Origin: CAJXZP01 sp963974475
Lineage (GTDB): Bacteria > Bacteroidota > Bacteroidia > Flavobacteriales_G > Salibacteraceae
DNA: 64,000 bases
Assembly (NCBI GenBank): GCA_963974475.1
Contig: CAXBCR010000001.1
Coordinates: forward strand, 248,001-312,000
Reading direction: 5' to 3'
The notes below the pieces were generated by a model. It was not told where the DNA came from and searched no databases. It saw only the letters and a list, made by a program, of their open reading frames with translations. The position numbers were made by a program, and so were the translations under genes. Below, in pieces: positions 9,681-19,665 of this stretch (position 1 is the first letter of the stretch; each line of letters opens with the position of its first letter).

Positions 9681-10961
9681 ATGAACAACAACACACCATT
9701 AGCAGAAAAATTAAGGCCATTAAGTTTTAACGACATTATTGGGCAAGATCATTTGGTAGGAGAAAACGGAGTTATCAAAAAAACGGTAAACGCTGGAAGA
9801 GTGCCTTCGCTCATTTTATGGGGCCCTCCAGGAGTGGGTAAAACCACCATGGCTCAAATCATAGCCGCAGAAACCAAGCGTCCATTTTTCACCCTTTCTG
9901 CCATTAATTCTGGGGTAAAAGACATTAGAGAAGTTATTCAAAAAGCTTCTAGAACAGATATGTTTAGTGGAGGAAGTCCTATTTTATTTATTGACGAAAT
10001 CCATCGATTTAGTAAGTCACAACAAGATTCTCTTTTAGGAGCGGTAGAAAAAGGAACCATCACCCTTATAGGAGCCACCACCGAAAATCCTTCCTTTGAA
10101 GTTATTCCAGCACTTATTTCAAGATGTCAGGTATATACCTTGAATGCTTTGTCGAAAGATGATTTGGTTAACCTTATTAATCATGCCATTACCACAGAGC
10201 CTGAGTATATCAAGCGTCAGCCGGTTATTAAAGAATACGATGCCCTCATACGTTTATCGGGTGGAGATGCTCGAAAGCTTTTAAATACCTTACAATTAGT
10301 ATTAGACTTTTTGCCTACAGAACATCCTGAGGTGACCAATGCGTCCATTGAAGAAATCGTTAAAGAAAACGTGCTTCGCTATGATAAAGGGGGGGAGATG
10401 CATTATGATATTATTTCGGCATTTATTAAATCTATTCGAGGTAGTGACCCTAATGCAGCATTGTATTGGTTGGCTAGAATGATTGAATCTGGAGAAGATG
10501 CAAAGTTCATTGCTCGAAGGTTAATCATTTCAGCTTCTGAAGATATAGGAATGGCGAACCCAAACGCCCTACTTTTGGCCACTAATTGCTTTAAAGCGGT
10601 GGAAGTTATTGGTTATCCGGAGTGTGATATCATTTTATCTCAATGCACTGTTTACCTAGCCACTTCAGCCAAAAGCAATGCCAGTTATACGGCAATAAAA
10701 ACAGCTAAACAATTGGCTACTGGACAAGGTAACCTTTCTGTTCCCTTACATTTACGAAATGCACCCACCAAATTAATGGCGGAATTAGGTTACGGAGATA
10801 ATTACAAATACAGTCATGCGTTTCCGGGTAACTTTGTGGAGCAAGAGTTTCTTCCAGAAGAAATAAGCGGCACTCGGCTGTATGAGCCAGGAAACAATCC
10901 GCAAGAAAATAAAATTCACCATACCCTAAAAGAGCAGTGGGCCGACCGGTATAAATACTAA
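9681..10961 (+). CDS. rarA: Replication-associated recombination protein A (AAA+ ATPase)
   Basis: Clamp-loader-like AAA+ ATPase (RarA/MgsA) that acts at stalled replication forks. The 426 residues carry Walker A GPPGVGKT at about 48-55, Walker B ILFIDEIHRF at 101-110, the sensor segment IGATTENPSFEV and the C-terminal tetramerisation domain with GGEMHYD and SIRGSDPNAALYWLARM. The length is normal. The ATG at 9681 gives the usual N-terminus PLAEKLRP. A near-consensus -7 box (CACCTTTGC, 9581-9589) lies upstream. Confidence 0.97.
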   Translation: MNNNTPLAEKLRPLSFNDIIGQDHLVGENGVIKKTVNAGRVPSLILWGPPGVGKTTMAQIIAAETKRPFFTLSAINSGVKDIREVIQKASRTDMFSGGSPILFIDEIHRFSKSQQDSLLGAVEKGTITLIGATTENPSFEVIPALISRCQVYTLNALSKDDLVNLINHAITTEPEYIKRQPVIKEYDALIRLSGGDARKLLNTLQLVLDFLPTEHPEVTNASIEEIVKENVLRYDKGGEMHYDIISAFIKSIRGSDPNAALYWLARMIESGEDAKFIARRLIISASEDIGMANPNALLLATNCFKAVEVIGYPECDIILSQCTVYLATSAKSNASYTAIKTAKQLATGQGNLSVPLHLRNAPTKLMAELGYGDNYKYSHAFPGNFVEQEFLPEEISGTRLYEPGNNPQENKIHHTLKEQWADRYKY

Positions 10962-11014
10962 TTTCAAGTTAGCGTCATCCCAAAAATCGCGTCTTTTCTT
11001 TTGGGTAAATATTG

Positions 11015-11045
11015 TTGTAGGATTAGCTAAAAAAACTCAAATTTG
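11015..11045 (+). promoter_or_regulatory. Promoter of the lipoprotein-DUF5723-T9SS operon
   Basis: TTG at 11015-11017, a 20-base spacer and CAAATTTG at 11038-11045 (7 of 8). The in-frame TTG at 11043 is part of this box and cannot be the translation start. Confidence 0.55.
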
Positions 11046-11051
11046 AAGCTA

Positions 11052-12641
11052 ATGAAAAAATCAATCATTTTTCTGTTCATATTAGCTATTGCAACGGGGT
11101 GCAAACGGGAGCCAACTTCTTGGAATATAGATGCGCTATACCCTATCATGCATACGCAAATGACGATTCAACAAGCCATTCCTGACACCATGATTTCAGT
11201 TGGAGAACGGAAAGAACTTCGATTTATTTATAAAGGAAATTTGATACAGTTTTCGTTAGATTCTTTATTAAGTATGCCCGACACCACGATTACAGACCGA
11301 TTTTATTTACCTATTGGGTCCATTACCCTTCAACCGGGACAAGTATTTTTAGCCGACACCAACTATAATCGGTATGATTTGGGAGGAGCAAAACTTACCC
11401 AAATTATAATTCAAAGTGGTAGCATGAGTTTATCGCTTTCCTCCACTCTTCAGGAAACTAGTTTTATGGAATACTCTCTTCCAACCGCATCCAAAAATGG
11501 TATTCCCTTTTTTGTAAAAGAAAAAATTCCAGCGGGAAGTTCTACCAGCCCTTCGGTAATTAACCGCACTTACGACCTTTCAGGGTATACCATTTCTATG
11601 ACCGGAATTAATAATAATGATTACAATATTGTGTCTACCGCCTACCGCGCCTACATTGACAGTAATGGTGCCCCAACCGTAATAACTCCCGCCAATCAAT
11701 TTGTGGCTACCAATACTTTAGCCTCCATAACCCCCATTTACGCGCGGGGTTCATTTGGTTCGGAAATCAGTCATTTAATAGAATCAAATGTGGCTATTGA
11801 TGCTTTTAAAAACATTGCAGGTGGTTCTATAAATTTAGACTCAGCCGTGATGACTTTTCAAATAGAAAATGAGTTTGGTGCCGAAATTTCTATCACGGTA
11901 AACCATATAACTGGAAATAATACCTATAACAATACGAACGTATCGCTTCAGAGCCCGCTTTCATCTGGCAGCATAAATTTAAACCGGGCTACTGAAACAA
12001 ATGGGGCTAACTCATCTCCAGTGGCAACCACATTCACCACCCTATTAGATAATTCCAATTCAAATGTTGCCGATTTTATTTCAAATCTACCAAATGAAAT
12101 GAGCTACGATTTTGATTTACATATCAATCCCCTTGGAAATGTAAGCAACTCGAACGATTTTGTATATCATAACACCGGAATTGCCATAAATCTGGATGCA
12201 GAAATGCCATTGAAATTTAATGCTTCTAATCTAATTATTCAAGATACCTCATCGTTTAAAATAGATAGTACTTCCCAAGCTGATGCCGCAAGAATAGTGG
12301 GCGGATATATTAATGTGCACGCCACCAATTGGTACCCTTTTAGCGTGTCCACACAATTCTATTTGATAGATAAAAACAATGCCATTATCGACTCCATATT
12401 TGATACTCCAGAAATAATAAATGGTGCCTTACCTATTTTTGGCGTGGTAGACAATCCCGTATATTCATTGCTAAAAGCACCGATTTCGGGTACAAAAATT
12501 GAACATCTATATGAAGCTAAAAACATACTTACATCCGTGAAAATTAATTCTACAGATTCCGCGACTATTCAAATTTTGGAGCCTTACTTTCTTGATTTAA
12601 AAATGATAGGCGATTTCACCTATAAAATGGAAATTAAATAG
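11052..12641 (+). CDS. Uncharacterised lipoprotein, first gene of a surface operon
   Basis: 529 residues from the ATG at 11052, giving MKKSIIFLFILAIATGC with acylated Cys17. The body is Ser/Thr/Asn-rich with beta-strand periodicity and no recognised catalytic motif. The stop is 3 bases before the DUF5723 gene, which in turn overlaps the T9SS cargo gene, so the three are one operon. A part in assembly or anchoring of the other two at the outer membrane is inference from position only. Confidence 0.75.
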   Translation: MKKSIIFLFILAIATGCKREPTSWNIDALYPIMHTQMTIQQAIPDTMISVGERKELRFIYKGNLIQFSLDSLLSMPDTTITDRFYLPIGSITLQPGQVFLADTNYNRYDLGGAKLTQIIIQSGSMSLSLSSTLQETSFMEYSLPTASKNGIPFFVKEKIPAGSSTSPSVINRTYDLSGYTISMTGINNNDYNIVSTAYRAYIDSNGAPTVITPANQFVATNTLASITPIYARGSFGSEISHLIESNVAIDAFKNIAGGSINLDSAVMTFQIENEFGAEISITVNHITGNNTYNNTNVSLQSPLSSGSINLNRATETNGANSSPVATTFTTLLDNSNSNVADFISNLPNEMSYDFDLHINPLGNVSNSNDFVYHNTGIAINLDAEMPLKFNASNLIIQDTSSFKIDSTSQADAARIVGGYINVHATNWYPFSVSTQFYLIDKNNAIIDSIFDTPEIINGALPIFGVVDNPVYSLLKAPISGTKIEHLYEAKNILTSVKINSTDSATIQILEPYFLDLKMIGDFTYKMEIK

Positions 12642-12644
12642 GCG

Positions 12645-13907
12645 ATGAACATACGGAAGCTTTTATATTTAATAATTCTCATCCCCTCTATTAGTGGGGC
12701 TCAGAGCATATTCAACACCTCCGATTATCAGTTGGATTCCAATAAAATTGTTTTCGGAATTAGAAGTGAGGTTTACAGCAATTCCAACTCGTTAACCGCT
12801 GCTTTTCTTAATAAATCTTTGTACGGAGGGTTTATTACAGCGGATGATAAAAACCAAATTTTCAAAAGGTCGCGAGAAGCTAATAATGCGATTAATTTGC
12901 TAAATAATTCCGTTTTTTACGCGCAACGAATAGACACCCTATTCGGAAAAAAGAAAACCAATTTAGGATTTTTCGTAAACGCTGCCGACCGACAGGAAAA
13001 CCTGGCGCTTTTTAGCAAAAATGCCATGCAAGTTATCCTTAACGGTAACAAACAATTTGCGGGAGAGTCAACTCAATTGGTCCCGATGGAGTTTAAGCAA
13101 TTTCATTATTCTCAATTCCAGTTAGGGTTTACAAAAAGCTATGCAACGGACAATTATTTTAGCCTAGGAGTTTCATTTCTTTACGGACAAGCCAATAGGA
13201 TGGGACGCGCCAATCGGTTTGATTTAATTACCTCCGAAACCGGAGAACGGATAAGCGTTGATGCCGAAATTCTGTATCAAGAAACGGACCCCAACCATTC
13301 TAATTTCATGCAATATAACGGAGCCGGAGCCAGCATTGATTTTGTTGGAAAGTTTAAGGTTAATTTGCTTCGTGATAGTACCAATCAAGCCAATTTCCAT
13401 TTTTCAGTAAAAGATATTGGCTTCATTAATTGGCACGCTACTTCACGCCAAACCGTGGTAGACACGTTTTATTCCTACACCGGAGTTCAAATTGAAAATG
13501 TATTTGACCCTAACTCAAAAATTACAGGAGATAATCCTGGGGCAATTCTGGATAGCGTTGCAGTGAAGTCAACCACCGCTTACCAAACCGCAATTCCAAT
13601 CACCATTCATTTCTACCTAACTCAAAACTGGCGAAAATGGGTGTTTACCATCGGTGGGGCTCATCGATTAAATGCATTTTATTATCCTTACTTTTACGGA
13701 AAAGGTGGATATAAATTCACGAACCATTGGACCGCTTTTGGTCAAATAAATTATGGTGGCTACGGTAAATTGGGTACCGGTGTAGAATTTACTTACGAAG
13801 CCAAACAGTATAATTTCAAGCTAGGCAGTTCGAATGTGGAAGGTTTTATTTCACCAAACACCGCCTCTGGCCAAAGTATTTATGTTCTTTTGAGTTATAA
13901 ATTATGA
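12645..13907 (+). CDS. DUF5723-type outer-membrane protein
   Basis: 420 residues with a signal peptide cut near ISGAQS. The sequence resembles the Bacteroidota DUF5723 family, in which a signal peptide is followed by repeated amphipathic strands typical of an outer-membrane beta-barrel. Glycine and aromatic residues at strand ends (YYPYFYGKGGY, YILLSYKL-like C-terminus) fit that. Family function is unknown. It is sandwiched between a lipoprotein and a T9SS cargo and overlaps the latter by 4 bases (ATGA), indicating coupled translation. Confidence 0.75.
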   Translation: MNIRKLLYLIILIPSISGAQSIFNTSDYQLDSNKIVFGIRSEVYSNSNSLTAAFLNKSLYGGFITADDKNQIFKRSREANNAINLLNNSVFYAQRIDTLFGKKKTNLGFFVNAADRQENLALFSKNAMQVILNGNKQFAGESTQLVPMEFKQFHYSQFQLGFTKSYATDNYFSLGVSFLYGQANRMGRANRFDLITSETGERISVDAEILYQETDPNHSNFMQYNGAGASIDFVGKFKVNLLRDSTNQANFHFSVKDIGFINWHATSRQTVVDTFYSYTGVQIENVFDPNSKITGDNPGAILDSVAVKSTTAYQTAIPITIHFYLTQNWRKWVFTIGGAHRLNAFYYPYFYGKGGYKFTNHWTAFGQINYGGYGKLGTGVEFTYEAKQYNFKLGSSNVEGFISPNTASGQSIYVLLSYKL

Positions 13908-15364
13908 TCGTTAAATTGAAACATATCTTCTTGGTAATAATTGTGCTATTTGCTGCTAACGCTATGGCTCAATGGGATACCACGTGGATAAAAACCTATG
14001 GTGGAAATAGAGACGACAAGGCTTTTGATATTATTCAAACCCAAGATAATGGCTTTTTGGTCATTGGCTCCACGAGTAGTTTTGGGTTCGATAATTCGCA
14101 AATGTACTTTTTAAAACTCGACTCTACCGGAGCCATTATGTGGTCTAAAAGTCACGGTGGGTCAGGCCAAGAATCTGGACAATCGGTAATAGAAACCTCC
14201 GATGGAGGCTTTTTTGGCGTAGGTTACACCAATTCATGGGGTTCGGGTGGATTTGATTTTTTCATGGTGAAACTCGATGTAAATGGCAATCTGGAATATG
14301 AAGATTATTATGGCGGCTCCGATTGGGATTTTGCATGGGATGTAATAGAAGTAGCGCCCGAAGAGTTTGTTATAGCCGGTGAAACGCAAAGTTACGGAGC
14401 GGGTAATGCCGATGGTTGGATTGTGAAATTCAATGGTAAAACACGTCAATTTGTTTGGGACAAAACCGTAGGGACATCAAATTACGAAAATTACAAGGCC
14501 GTTGCCCCAGGAGAAAATGGCTCTTTTGTAGCCGCAGGAAAAGGCACTCAATTAGGTCGAACGGATGAAGATGTTTTAGTTACCCGATTTGATAGCCTAG
14601 GAGATACCATTTGGACCAAGTATTATGGCGACACACTTCAAGATTATGCCAATGATGTTATTTGGATGAGTGACTCTACTTATGCTTTGACGGGATTGAA
14701 AACAATTGCAAATATCAAGAACATTTTGGTACTGAAAATTTCAAAAAGCAGCAACACTATTTTCGACAACTATTGGGGCACAAGCACAAATAGGGTTGGT
14801 TCTGGAATTACAGAAATAGATAGTTTGAAAATTTCAATTACAGGAACATTGGAAGTTTACGACCAAAACACAGATTTCTTTTTAGCCTATTCATATCCCA
14901 ACTCCAAATACTTCAAAGGAGGTTCTACTCAGGGTGGTCTTAAAAATGACATTTCTATTGGTTTGATAAACTTGCAAGATACTGGTTATATTATAGCCGG
15001 ATATTCTGATGGCTTTAACAGTTCATATACAGATATACTATTATTCAAAACATTTAAAACTGGTAGATATGACGGAGCTAAATTTACGTATCATCAAGAC
15101 GTATCAAATATTCTTTCCGAAGAAAAAATCTCTCAGCCATCAAATAAAATAACCTATAATACCAATAGGAACATCTTATCATTTTATGGAATGACTACCA
15201 AAAATAGAATAGAAATTTACGATATAAAAGGGGTTCAAAAAGCCACCTTAACCACTACCGCTCAAGAAATAAATTTGAGCTCGTTAAACCTTAATTCGGG
15301 AATATATATCCTACGTGTAAATAATGAAAGCAAGGTTTATACTACCACTTATTTCCAGCCCTAA
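13904..15364 (+). CDS. T9SS type A sorting domain protein, beta-propeller-like
   Basis: 486 residues. A signal peptide (cut after NAMAQ) is followed by about six repeats of roughly 50 residues with patterns such as TYGGNRDDKAFDIIQT, SHGGSGQESGQSVIE and YYGGSDWDFAWDVIE, which suggest a beta-propeller. The last 70 residues look like a type A C-terminal sorting domain (IEIYDIKGVQ, LNSGIYILRV), so export by T9SS to the cell surface is expected. The 3' end overlaps the converging acyltransferase gene by 4 bases, leaving no room for a terminator. Confidence 0.85.
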   Translation: MIVKLKHIFLVIIVLFAANAMAQWDTTWIKTYGGNRDDKAFDIIQTQDNGFLVIGSTSSFGFDNSQMYFLKLDSTGAIMWSKSHGGSGQESGQSVIETSDGGFFGVGYTNSWGSGGFDFFMVKLDVNGNLEYEDYYGGSDWDFAWDVIEVAPEEFVIAGETQSYGAGNADGWIVKFNGKTRQFVWDKTVGTSNYENYKAVAPGENGSFVAAGKGTQLGRTDEDVLVTRFDSLGDTIWTKYYGDTLQDYANDVIWMSDSTYALTGLKTIANIKNILVLKISKSSNTIFDNYWGTSTNRVGSGITEIDSLKISITGTLEVYDQNTDFFLAYSYPNSKYFKGGSTQGGLKNDISIGLINLQDTGYIIAGYSDGFNSSYTDILLFKTFKTGRYDGAKFTYHQDVSNILSEEKISQPSNKITYNTNRNILSFYGMTTKNRIEIYDIKGVQKATLTTTAQEINLSSLNLNSGIYILRVNNESKVYTTTYFQP

Positions 15365-16410
15365 TAACTAAAACGGTTCTTCAATTTATTAATTGGCTTT
15401 TCTAAAACATACCAAGAAAATGAAGCAATAATTACCGTTACCAAAGAAAACCCAATAAACCCTATGTACTTATTTTGAAAGAAAATTGGGTGAGGCATTA
15501 AGTATTCAAATAATGGAGGAATAAATTGATGGATAATGTAAATTCCATAAGAAATCCTCCCTAAATACACCACTACTTTATTCGATAAAATGGAACCAAT
15601 CGGACCATTAAACCCAACAGTTGCTCTGGCAATAAAACTTCCAAAAAACAAAATCCAAAAAAATGGCATTAAGATTATTTTAATCACCATGTTATCCACA
15701 AAATATATCCGTAACACGAATAAAATTATTGCTGTTATTCCAGTAAAAACAAGAACCATATTCCCACCAATAATTTCAAATATTCTATTAGAATAAATTG
15801 AAAAATATGCGAGCAAAGCTCCTAAACCTAAACTATTAAAGTTGCTAAAAAGACTAACATCATTCTCGACCCAATTACCCGTATAAAGCAACAAATAAAA
15901 CTTATAACCAATAGATGCCATTATCAAGATTAAGGTAATGGGAACAAACCTCTTTAACGGAATTAAGAAAACTATCAATGGCCAAAACAAATAAAACTGC
16001 TCTTCTAACGCCAATGACCAAAAATGGTTGAAATGTCCCACATCAACTGTATTATTAATGGCTTCAAAAATATTGATTGTATAGGTAAATAACCAGGCCC
16101 AAATGGACCTTATATCCTCAAAATCCAATAGAAACAACACCACCAAGACAACGTAATAGACAGGAAATATTCGAAAGAAACGTCTCGTATAAAATACCTT
16201 CAAATTTCTCCAGATTGGAAGGTTCTTTTGTTGCAATAAAATCCGTGTTATTAGGAAACCACTAAGTACAAAAAACAAGGTAACCCCGTAAACAAATGGA
16301 AAGTTTAAGGCTATGAAATTACCATACTGATACTGTACATAGTGAGCAAATAAAACTGCAAATACTGCAATAAACCGGACACCATCCAGTTGTTTAAAAT
16401 ATTCTTTCAT
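15361..16410 (-). CDS. Acyltransferase family 3 (OafA/YrhL-like) membrane protein
   Basis: 349 residues with about ten hydrophobic segments. The N-terminus QLDGVRFIAVFAVLFAHY carries the family RxxA and active-site His pattern, followed by FFVLSGFLITRILL. A central WSLALEEQFYLFWP motif is the family hallmark. Such proteins transfer acetyl or other acyl groups onto surface polysaccharide or lipid sugars at the inner membrane. It has its own -7 box and stands 11 kb from the glycan locus, so its substrate is unknown. Confidence 0.92.
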   Translation of the reverse strand: MKEYFKQLDGVRFIAVFAVLFAHYVQYQYGNFIALNFPFVYGVTLFFVLSGFLITRILLQQKNLPIWRNLKVFYTRRFFRIFPVYYVVLVVLFLLDFEDIRSIWAWLFTYTINIFEAINNTVDVGHFNHFWSLALEEQFYLFWPLIVFLIPLKRFVPITLILIMASIGYKFYLLLYTGNWVENDVSLFSNFNSLGLGALLAYFSIYSNRIFEIIGGNMVLVFTGITAIILFVLRIYFVDNMVIKIILMPFFWILFFGSFIARATVGFNGPIGSILSNKVVVYLGRISYGIYIIHQFIPPLFEYLMPHPIFFQNKYIGFIGFSLVTVIIASFSWYVLEKPINKLKNRFSY

Positions 16411-16437
16411 ACAAAATCACTTCCTAATTAACATCCC

Positions 16438-16445
16438 CAAATATA
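16438..16445 (-). promoter_or_regulatory. -7 box of the acyltransferase gene
   Basis: TATATTTG on the minus strand, a full match to TAnnTTTG, 27 bases before the ATG. Confidence 0.45.
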
Positions 16446-16514
16446 CATCCTAAAGCTCCATGATTTATTTGTTTCATCTATTAAATTGACCCATTATGGT
16501 GTAAGAATAAATCC

Positions 16515-16522
16515 TATATTTG
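16515..16522 (+). promoter_or_regulatory. -7 box of menC-menE
   Basis: TATATTTG, a full match, only 7 bases before the menC ATG at 16530, so the transcript would have almost no leader. Confidence 0.45.
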
Positions 16523-16529
16523 ATATTAA

Positions 16530-17579
16530 ATGATATCAGCAAAACTAATAACACACCATTTAAACTTCAAAGTCCCCGCTGGGACTTCTAGAGGGATTCT
16601 GACGCAAAAACCTACTTGGTTTTTGGTGGTTAAGCATAAACTTACCGGCAGTGTTGGAGTTGGCGAGTGCAGTATTATTCCGGGATTGAGTATAGATGAT
16701 GATTCACAAATAGCGCAAAAGCTTCAAGAATTGGTAGCGGAAATAAACGCAAAAAGGATTCCTGAATTAAGTCAATACAACGATTATCCAGCTATTAAAT
16801 TCGCATTAGAAACCGCTTTAAATGACTTGGCTTATGTAGATTCTTTTTCTCCCTATCCCGGGAAATTTAGTCAAGGCAAAAAAAGTATTCCTATCAATGG
16901 GTTAGTGTGGATGGGGACAGAAGAGTTCATGAAAACTCAGATTCAAGAAAAAATAGCGGATGGGTTTAATTGCATTAAATTGAAAATTGGCGCTATTGAT
17001 TTTGAGACGGAATTAAGTCTTTTAAAATCAATTCGAAAGCATTTTAACCCCGAACAAATTGAATTGCGTGTTGATGCAAATGGAGCATTTAGTCCAGATG
17101 AAGCGATGCGCAAAATTGAAGCGCTATCCAAATTTAACATTCATTCTATTGAGCAACCCATAAAGCAGGATCAATGGATGGATATGGCCGTTTTATGTGC
17201 GAACTCCCCTATACCTATTGCTCTTGATGAGGAACTTATAGGGATTTCGGACCTTGAATTTAAAATTCAAATGCTAGCTTTTATTCGACCCCAATATATT
17301 ATTCTAAAACCTAGTTTGATAGGAGGCATGGAAGCTTCAGATGAATGGATTAACGTAGCCGAAAAAGCTGGGATTGGTTGGTGGGCCACTTCGGCTCTGG
17401 AGTCAAATATTGGACTAAACGCCATTGCTCAATGGGTTTCCAACAAACCCACTCAAATGCCGCAAGGACTCGGGACGGGAAAACTGTTTACAAATAATAT
17501 TGATTCACCACTAACCATAGAACAAGGAAATTTGGTGCATGACACGAATAAAAAATGGAATCACACTCCTTTTAATTAA
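16530..17579 (+). CDS. menC: o-Succinylbenzoate synthase
   Basis: Enolase-superfamily enzyme that dehydrates SHCHC to o-succinylbenzoate in menaquinone synthesis. 349 residues. The catalytic set is complete: KxK lysines at about 150 and 152 (IKLKIG), metal ligands Asp182 (VDANGAF), Glu208 (SIEQP) and Asp233 (ALDEE), and the second lysine at 260 (ILKPS). The superfamily also contains dipeptide epimerases and racemases, but the menE gene immediately following (no gap) makes MenC the natural call. Confidence 0.93.
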   Translation: MISAKLITHHLNFKVPAGTSRGILTQKPTWFLVVKHKLTGSVGVGECSIIPGLSIDDDSQIAQKLQELVAEINAKRIPELSQYNDYPAIKFALETALNDLAYVDSFSPYPGKFSQGKKSIPINGLVWMGTEEFMKTQIQEKIADGFNCIKLKIGAIDFETELSLLKSIRKHFNPEQIELRVDANGAFSPDEAMRKIEALSKFNIHSIEQPIKQDQWMDMAVLCANSPIPIALDEELIGISDLEFKIQMLAFIRPQYIILKPSLIGGMEASDEWINVAEKAGIGWWATSALESNIGLNAIAQWVSNKPTQMPQGLGTGKLFTNNIDSPLTIEQGNLVHDTNKKWNHTPFN

Positions 17580-18617
17580 ATGGAAACGGCTTCAATTCTA
17601 CTCAACGGAAAGCGGATTGACTTGACGCAAGCTCAATTAATACTACAAAATGATCTACCCGAATGGGAACGCGACATTTTCGAGTTTTTAGCCGAATGGT
17701 TTTCTGATTCTACGCATATTTCAGTTCATACTTCTGGATCCACAGGTAAACCTAAAATCATTTCGAAATCTAAATCTACGCTTCGCAATAGCGCACAAAT
17801 GACGGGAGAATTTTTTCAATTTCAAAGGCATCAAACCGCCCTTTTATGCCTTCCCGCAAAATATATCGCGGGCAAAATGATGTTGGTAAGAGCCATCGTA
17901 TGGCAATTGGATTTAATCTATATCACACCGCAAATTGAATTAAAAATTCCAGAAACAGCTATTTATTTCGGAGCCATGACTCCGCAACAGGTGTCCAAAA
18001 ACCTTGCTAATCTTAGGGGAATTAGTCAACTCATTATTGGTGGCGCACCCATAAGTCCTTCTTTAGAAAAAGAAATTCTAAACATTCCTCCCACCTGTTT
18101 TGCAACCTATGGAATGACCGAAACGGTGAGTCATATTGCGCTTCGTAAAATTAAGACTACCCCAACCGATTATCAAACACTTCCGCACATACGGATTAAC
18201 ACAGATAGCAGAAATTGTTTGGTTATTGAAGCCCCTAAGCTTCTTTCCGAAAAGATTGTTACCAATGATTTAGTCACCATAAGTTCTCCCAAGTCTTTTC
18301 AATGGGTAGGAAGAATAGATCATGTTATAAATACAGGTGGAGTAAAAATATCACCCGAAAAAGTGGAATCCAAAATTGCCCAATACATTACTGCACCATT
18401 CTTTATTGGCGGAGTGGATGATGAAAAGTGGGGCCAGAATGTAGTCCTACTTCTGGAATCTAATCCGTTTGAACTTTCGCTTTTGAAAACGCAATTAAAG
18501 GAAGTATTATCAAAATTTGAAAACCCACATTCTATTCACTTTATAGAAAAGTTTAAACGTACTGAAAACGGAAAACTTCAACGAAATGAAACCCTTAAAC
18601 TTCTTTTGAAAAAATAA
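17580..18617 (+). CDS. menE: o-Succinylbenzoate-CoA ligase (short form)
   Basis: Adenylate-forming enzyme that activates o-succinylbenzoate with ATP and CoA. 345 residues, shorter than Bacillus MenE (about 486) because the N-terminal part is reduced. The P-loop TSGSTGKPK is at 51-59, with YGMTETVSH near 178, a GRIDHVINTGGVKISPEKVE segment near 240 and the terminal ENGKLQR lysine. The ATG follows the menC stop directly, so the two are co-transcribed. Sequence-level similarity to other acyl-CoA ligases is broad; the menC neighbour decides. Confidence 0.92.
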   Translation: METASILLNGKRIDLTQAQLILQNDLPEWERDIFEFLAEWFSDSTHISVHTSGSTGKPKIISKSKSTLRNSAQMTGEFFQFQRHQTALLCLPAKYIAGKMMLVRAIVWQLDLIYITPQIELKIPETAIYFGAMTPQQVSKNLANLRGISQLIIGGAPISPSLEKEILNIPPTCFATYGMTETVSHIALRKIKTTPTDYQTLPHIRINTDSRNCLVIEAPKLLSEKIVTNDLVTISSPKSFQWVGRIDHVINTGGVKISPEKVESKIAQYITAPFFIGGVDDEKWGQNVVLLLESNPFELSLLKTQLKEVLSKFENPHSIHFIEKFKRTENGKLQRNETLKLLLKK

Positions 18618-18630
18618 GAATATAATCCGA

Positions 18631-19665
18631 TTATTCTAATGAACGTTGTTCAATGTAATTTTCCCATTTAGCAATCACATCGGTCATATCTTTGGGTAAT
18701 TCCGATTCAAAAAACATTTTTTCACCGGTGGTAGGATGAACAAATCCAAGACTTTTAGCATGCAGCGCTTGACGCGGTAAAATCTCAAAACAATTTTTTA
18801 CAAATTGGCGATATTTGGTGAAAACTGTTCCTTTCCAAATGCGCGTTCCTTCGTATTCTAAATCCCCAAACAAAGGATGCCCTAAATTTCTGAAATGCAC
18901 ACGAATTTGATGTGTTCTACCTGTTTCCAGTTTACATTCTACCAAAGATACGTACCCTAAATCTGAAATCTTTTTAAAGTTAGTTGCAGCTTCCTTCCCA
19001 AACTCTCCGTCTGGAAAAACCGACATTACTTTTCTATTTTTCAAACTTCTACCTATATGACCGGTAATTCGTCCTTCTTCTCCTGGATCACCCCAAACTA
19101 GGGCTATATATTTACGATCTATTTCTCTATTATAAAATTGCAATGACAAATGAGAAAGTGCTTGTTCGGTCTTTCCAACAATCATCAAACCGGTAGTAAG
19201 CTTATCAATTCTATGCACAATACCCGGGCGATTTTCACCACTTGGGCTATCGGCTAGATTTTGCACGTGATACAATAATGCATTCACCAAAGTACCATGT
19301 GTATTTCCTTGCCCTGGATGAACCACCATCCCCGCTGGCTTGTTTAACACAATAATGGACTCATCTTCATACACAATATCCAACGGAATATTTTCTGCAA
19401 CAAGATCAGAAGTTTCGGCTTCTTTTGGGAAAATAACTTTTATTTTATCGCCTGGATGCACGCGGTAGTTGGCTTTCACTTGTTCCCCATTTACGGTGAT
19501 ATTTCCTATTTTCAAACCACTTTGAACCTTGGTACGAGAAATACCCGCAATGCAATCACCCAAATATTTATCTATTCGAATTAACGATTGTCCCGTAGCG
19601 ACCTCTATTGAATACTCTTCAAAATACTCCGATTCGTGACTACTTTCTTGTATTGAATTTTCCAA
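18631..19665 (-). CDS. rluD: 23S rRNA pseudouridine synthase, RluD-like
   Basis: RluA-family enzyme isomerising uridines of 23S rRNA helix 69. 344 residues: S4 RNA-binding domain at about 25-85, then the catalytic domain with GIVHRIDKLTTGL, the catalytic Asp at 154, and the LETGRTHQIRVH and HPLFGD motifs. It starts one base before the preceding T9SS cargo gene ends, so it is the last gene of the PASTA operon. RluD rather than RluC is chosen because of the S4 domain layout; specificity is not proven. Confidence 0.92.
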   Translation of the reverse strand: MENSIQESSHESEYFEEYSIEVATGQSLIRIDKYLGDCIAGISRTKVQSGLKIGNITVNGEQVKANYRVHPGDKIKVIFPKEAETSDLVAENIPLDIVYEDESIIVLNKPAGMVVHPGQGNTHGTLVNALLYHVQNLADSPSGENRPGIVHRIDKLTTGLMIVGKTEQALSHLSLQFYNREIDRKYIALVWGDPGEEGRITGHIGRSLKNRKVMSVFPDGEFGKEAATNFKKISDLGYVSLVECKLETGRTHQIRVHFRNLGHPLFGDLEYEGTRIWKGTVFTKYRQFVKNCFEILPRQALHAKSLGFVHPTTGEKMFFESELPKDMTDVIAKWENYIEQRSLE

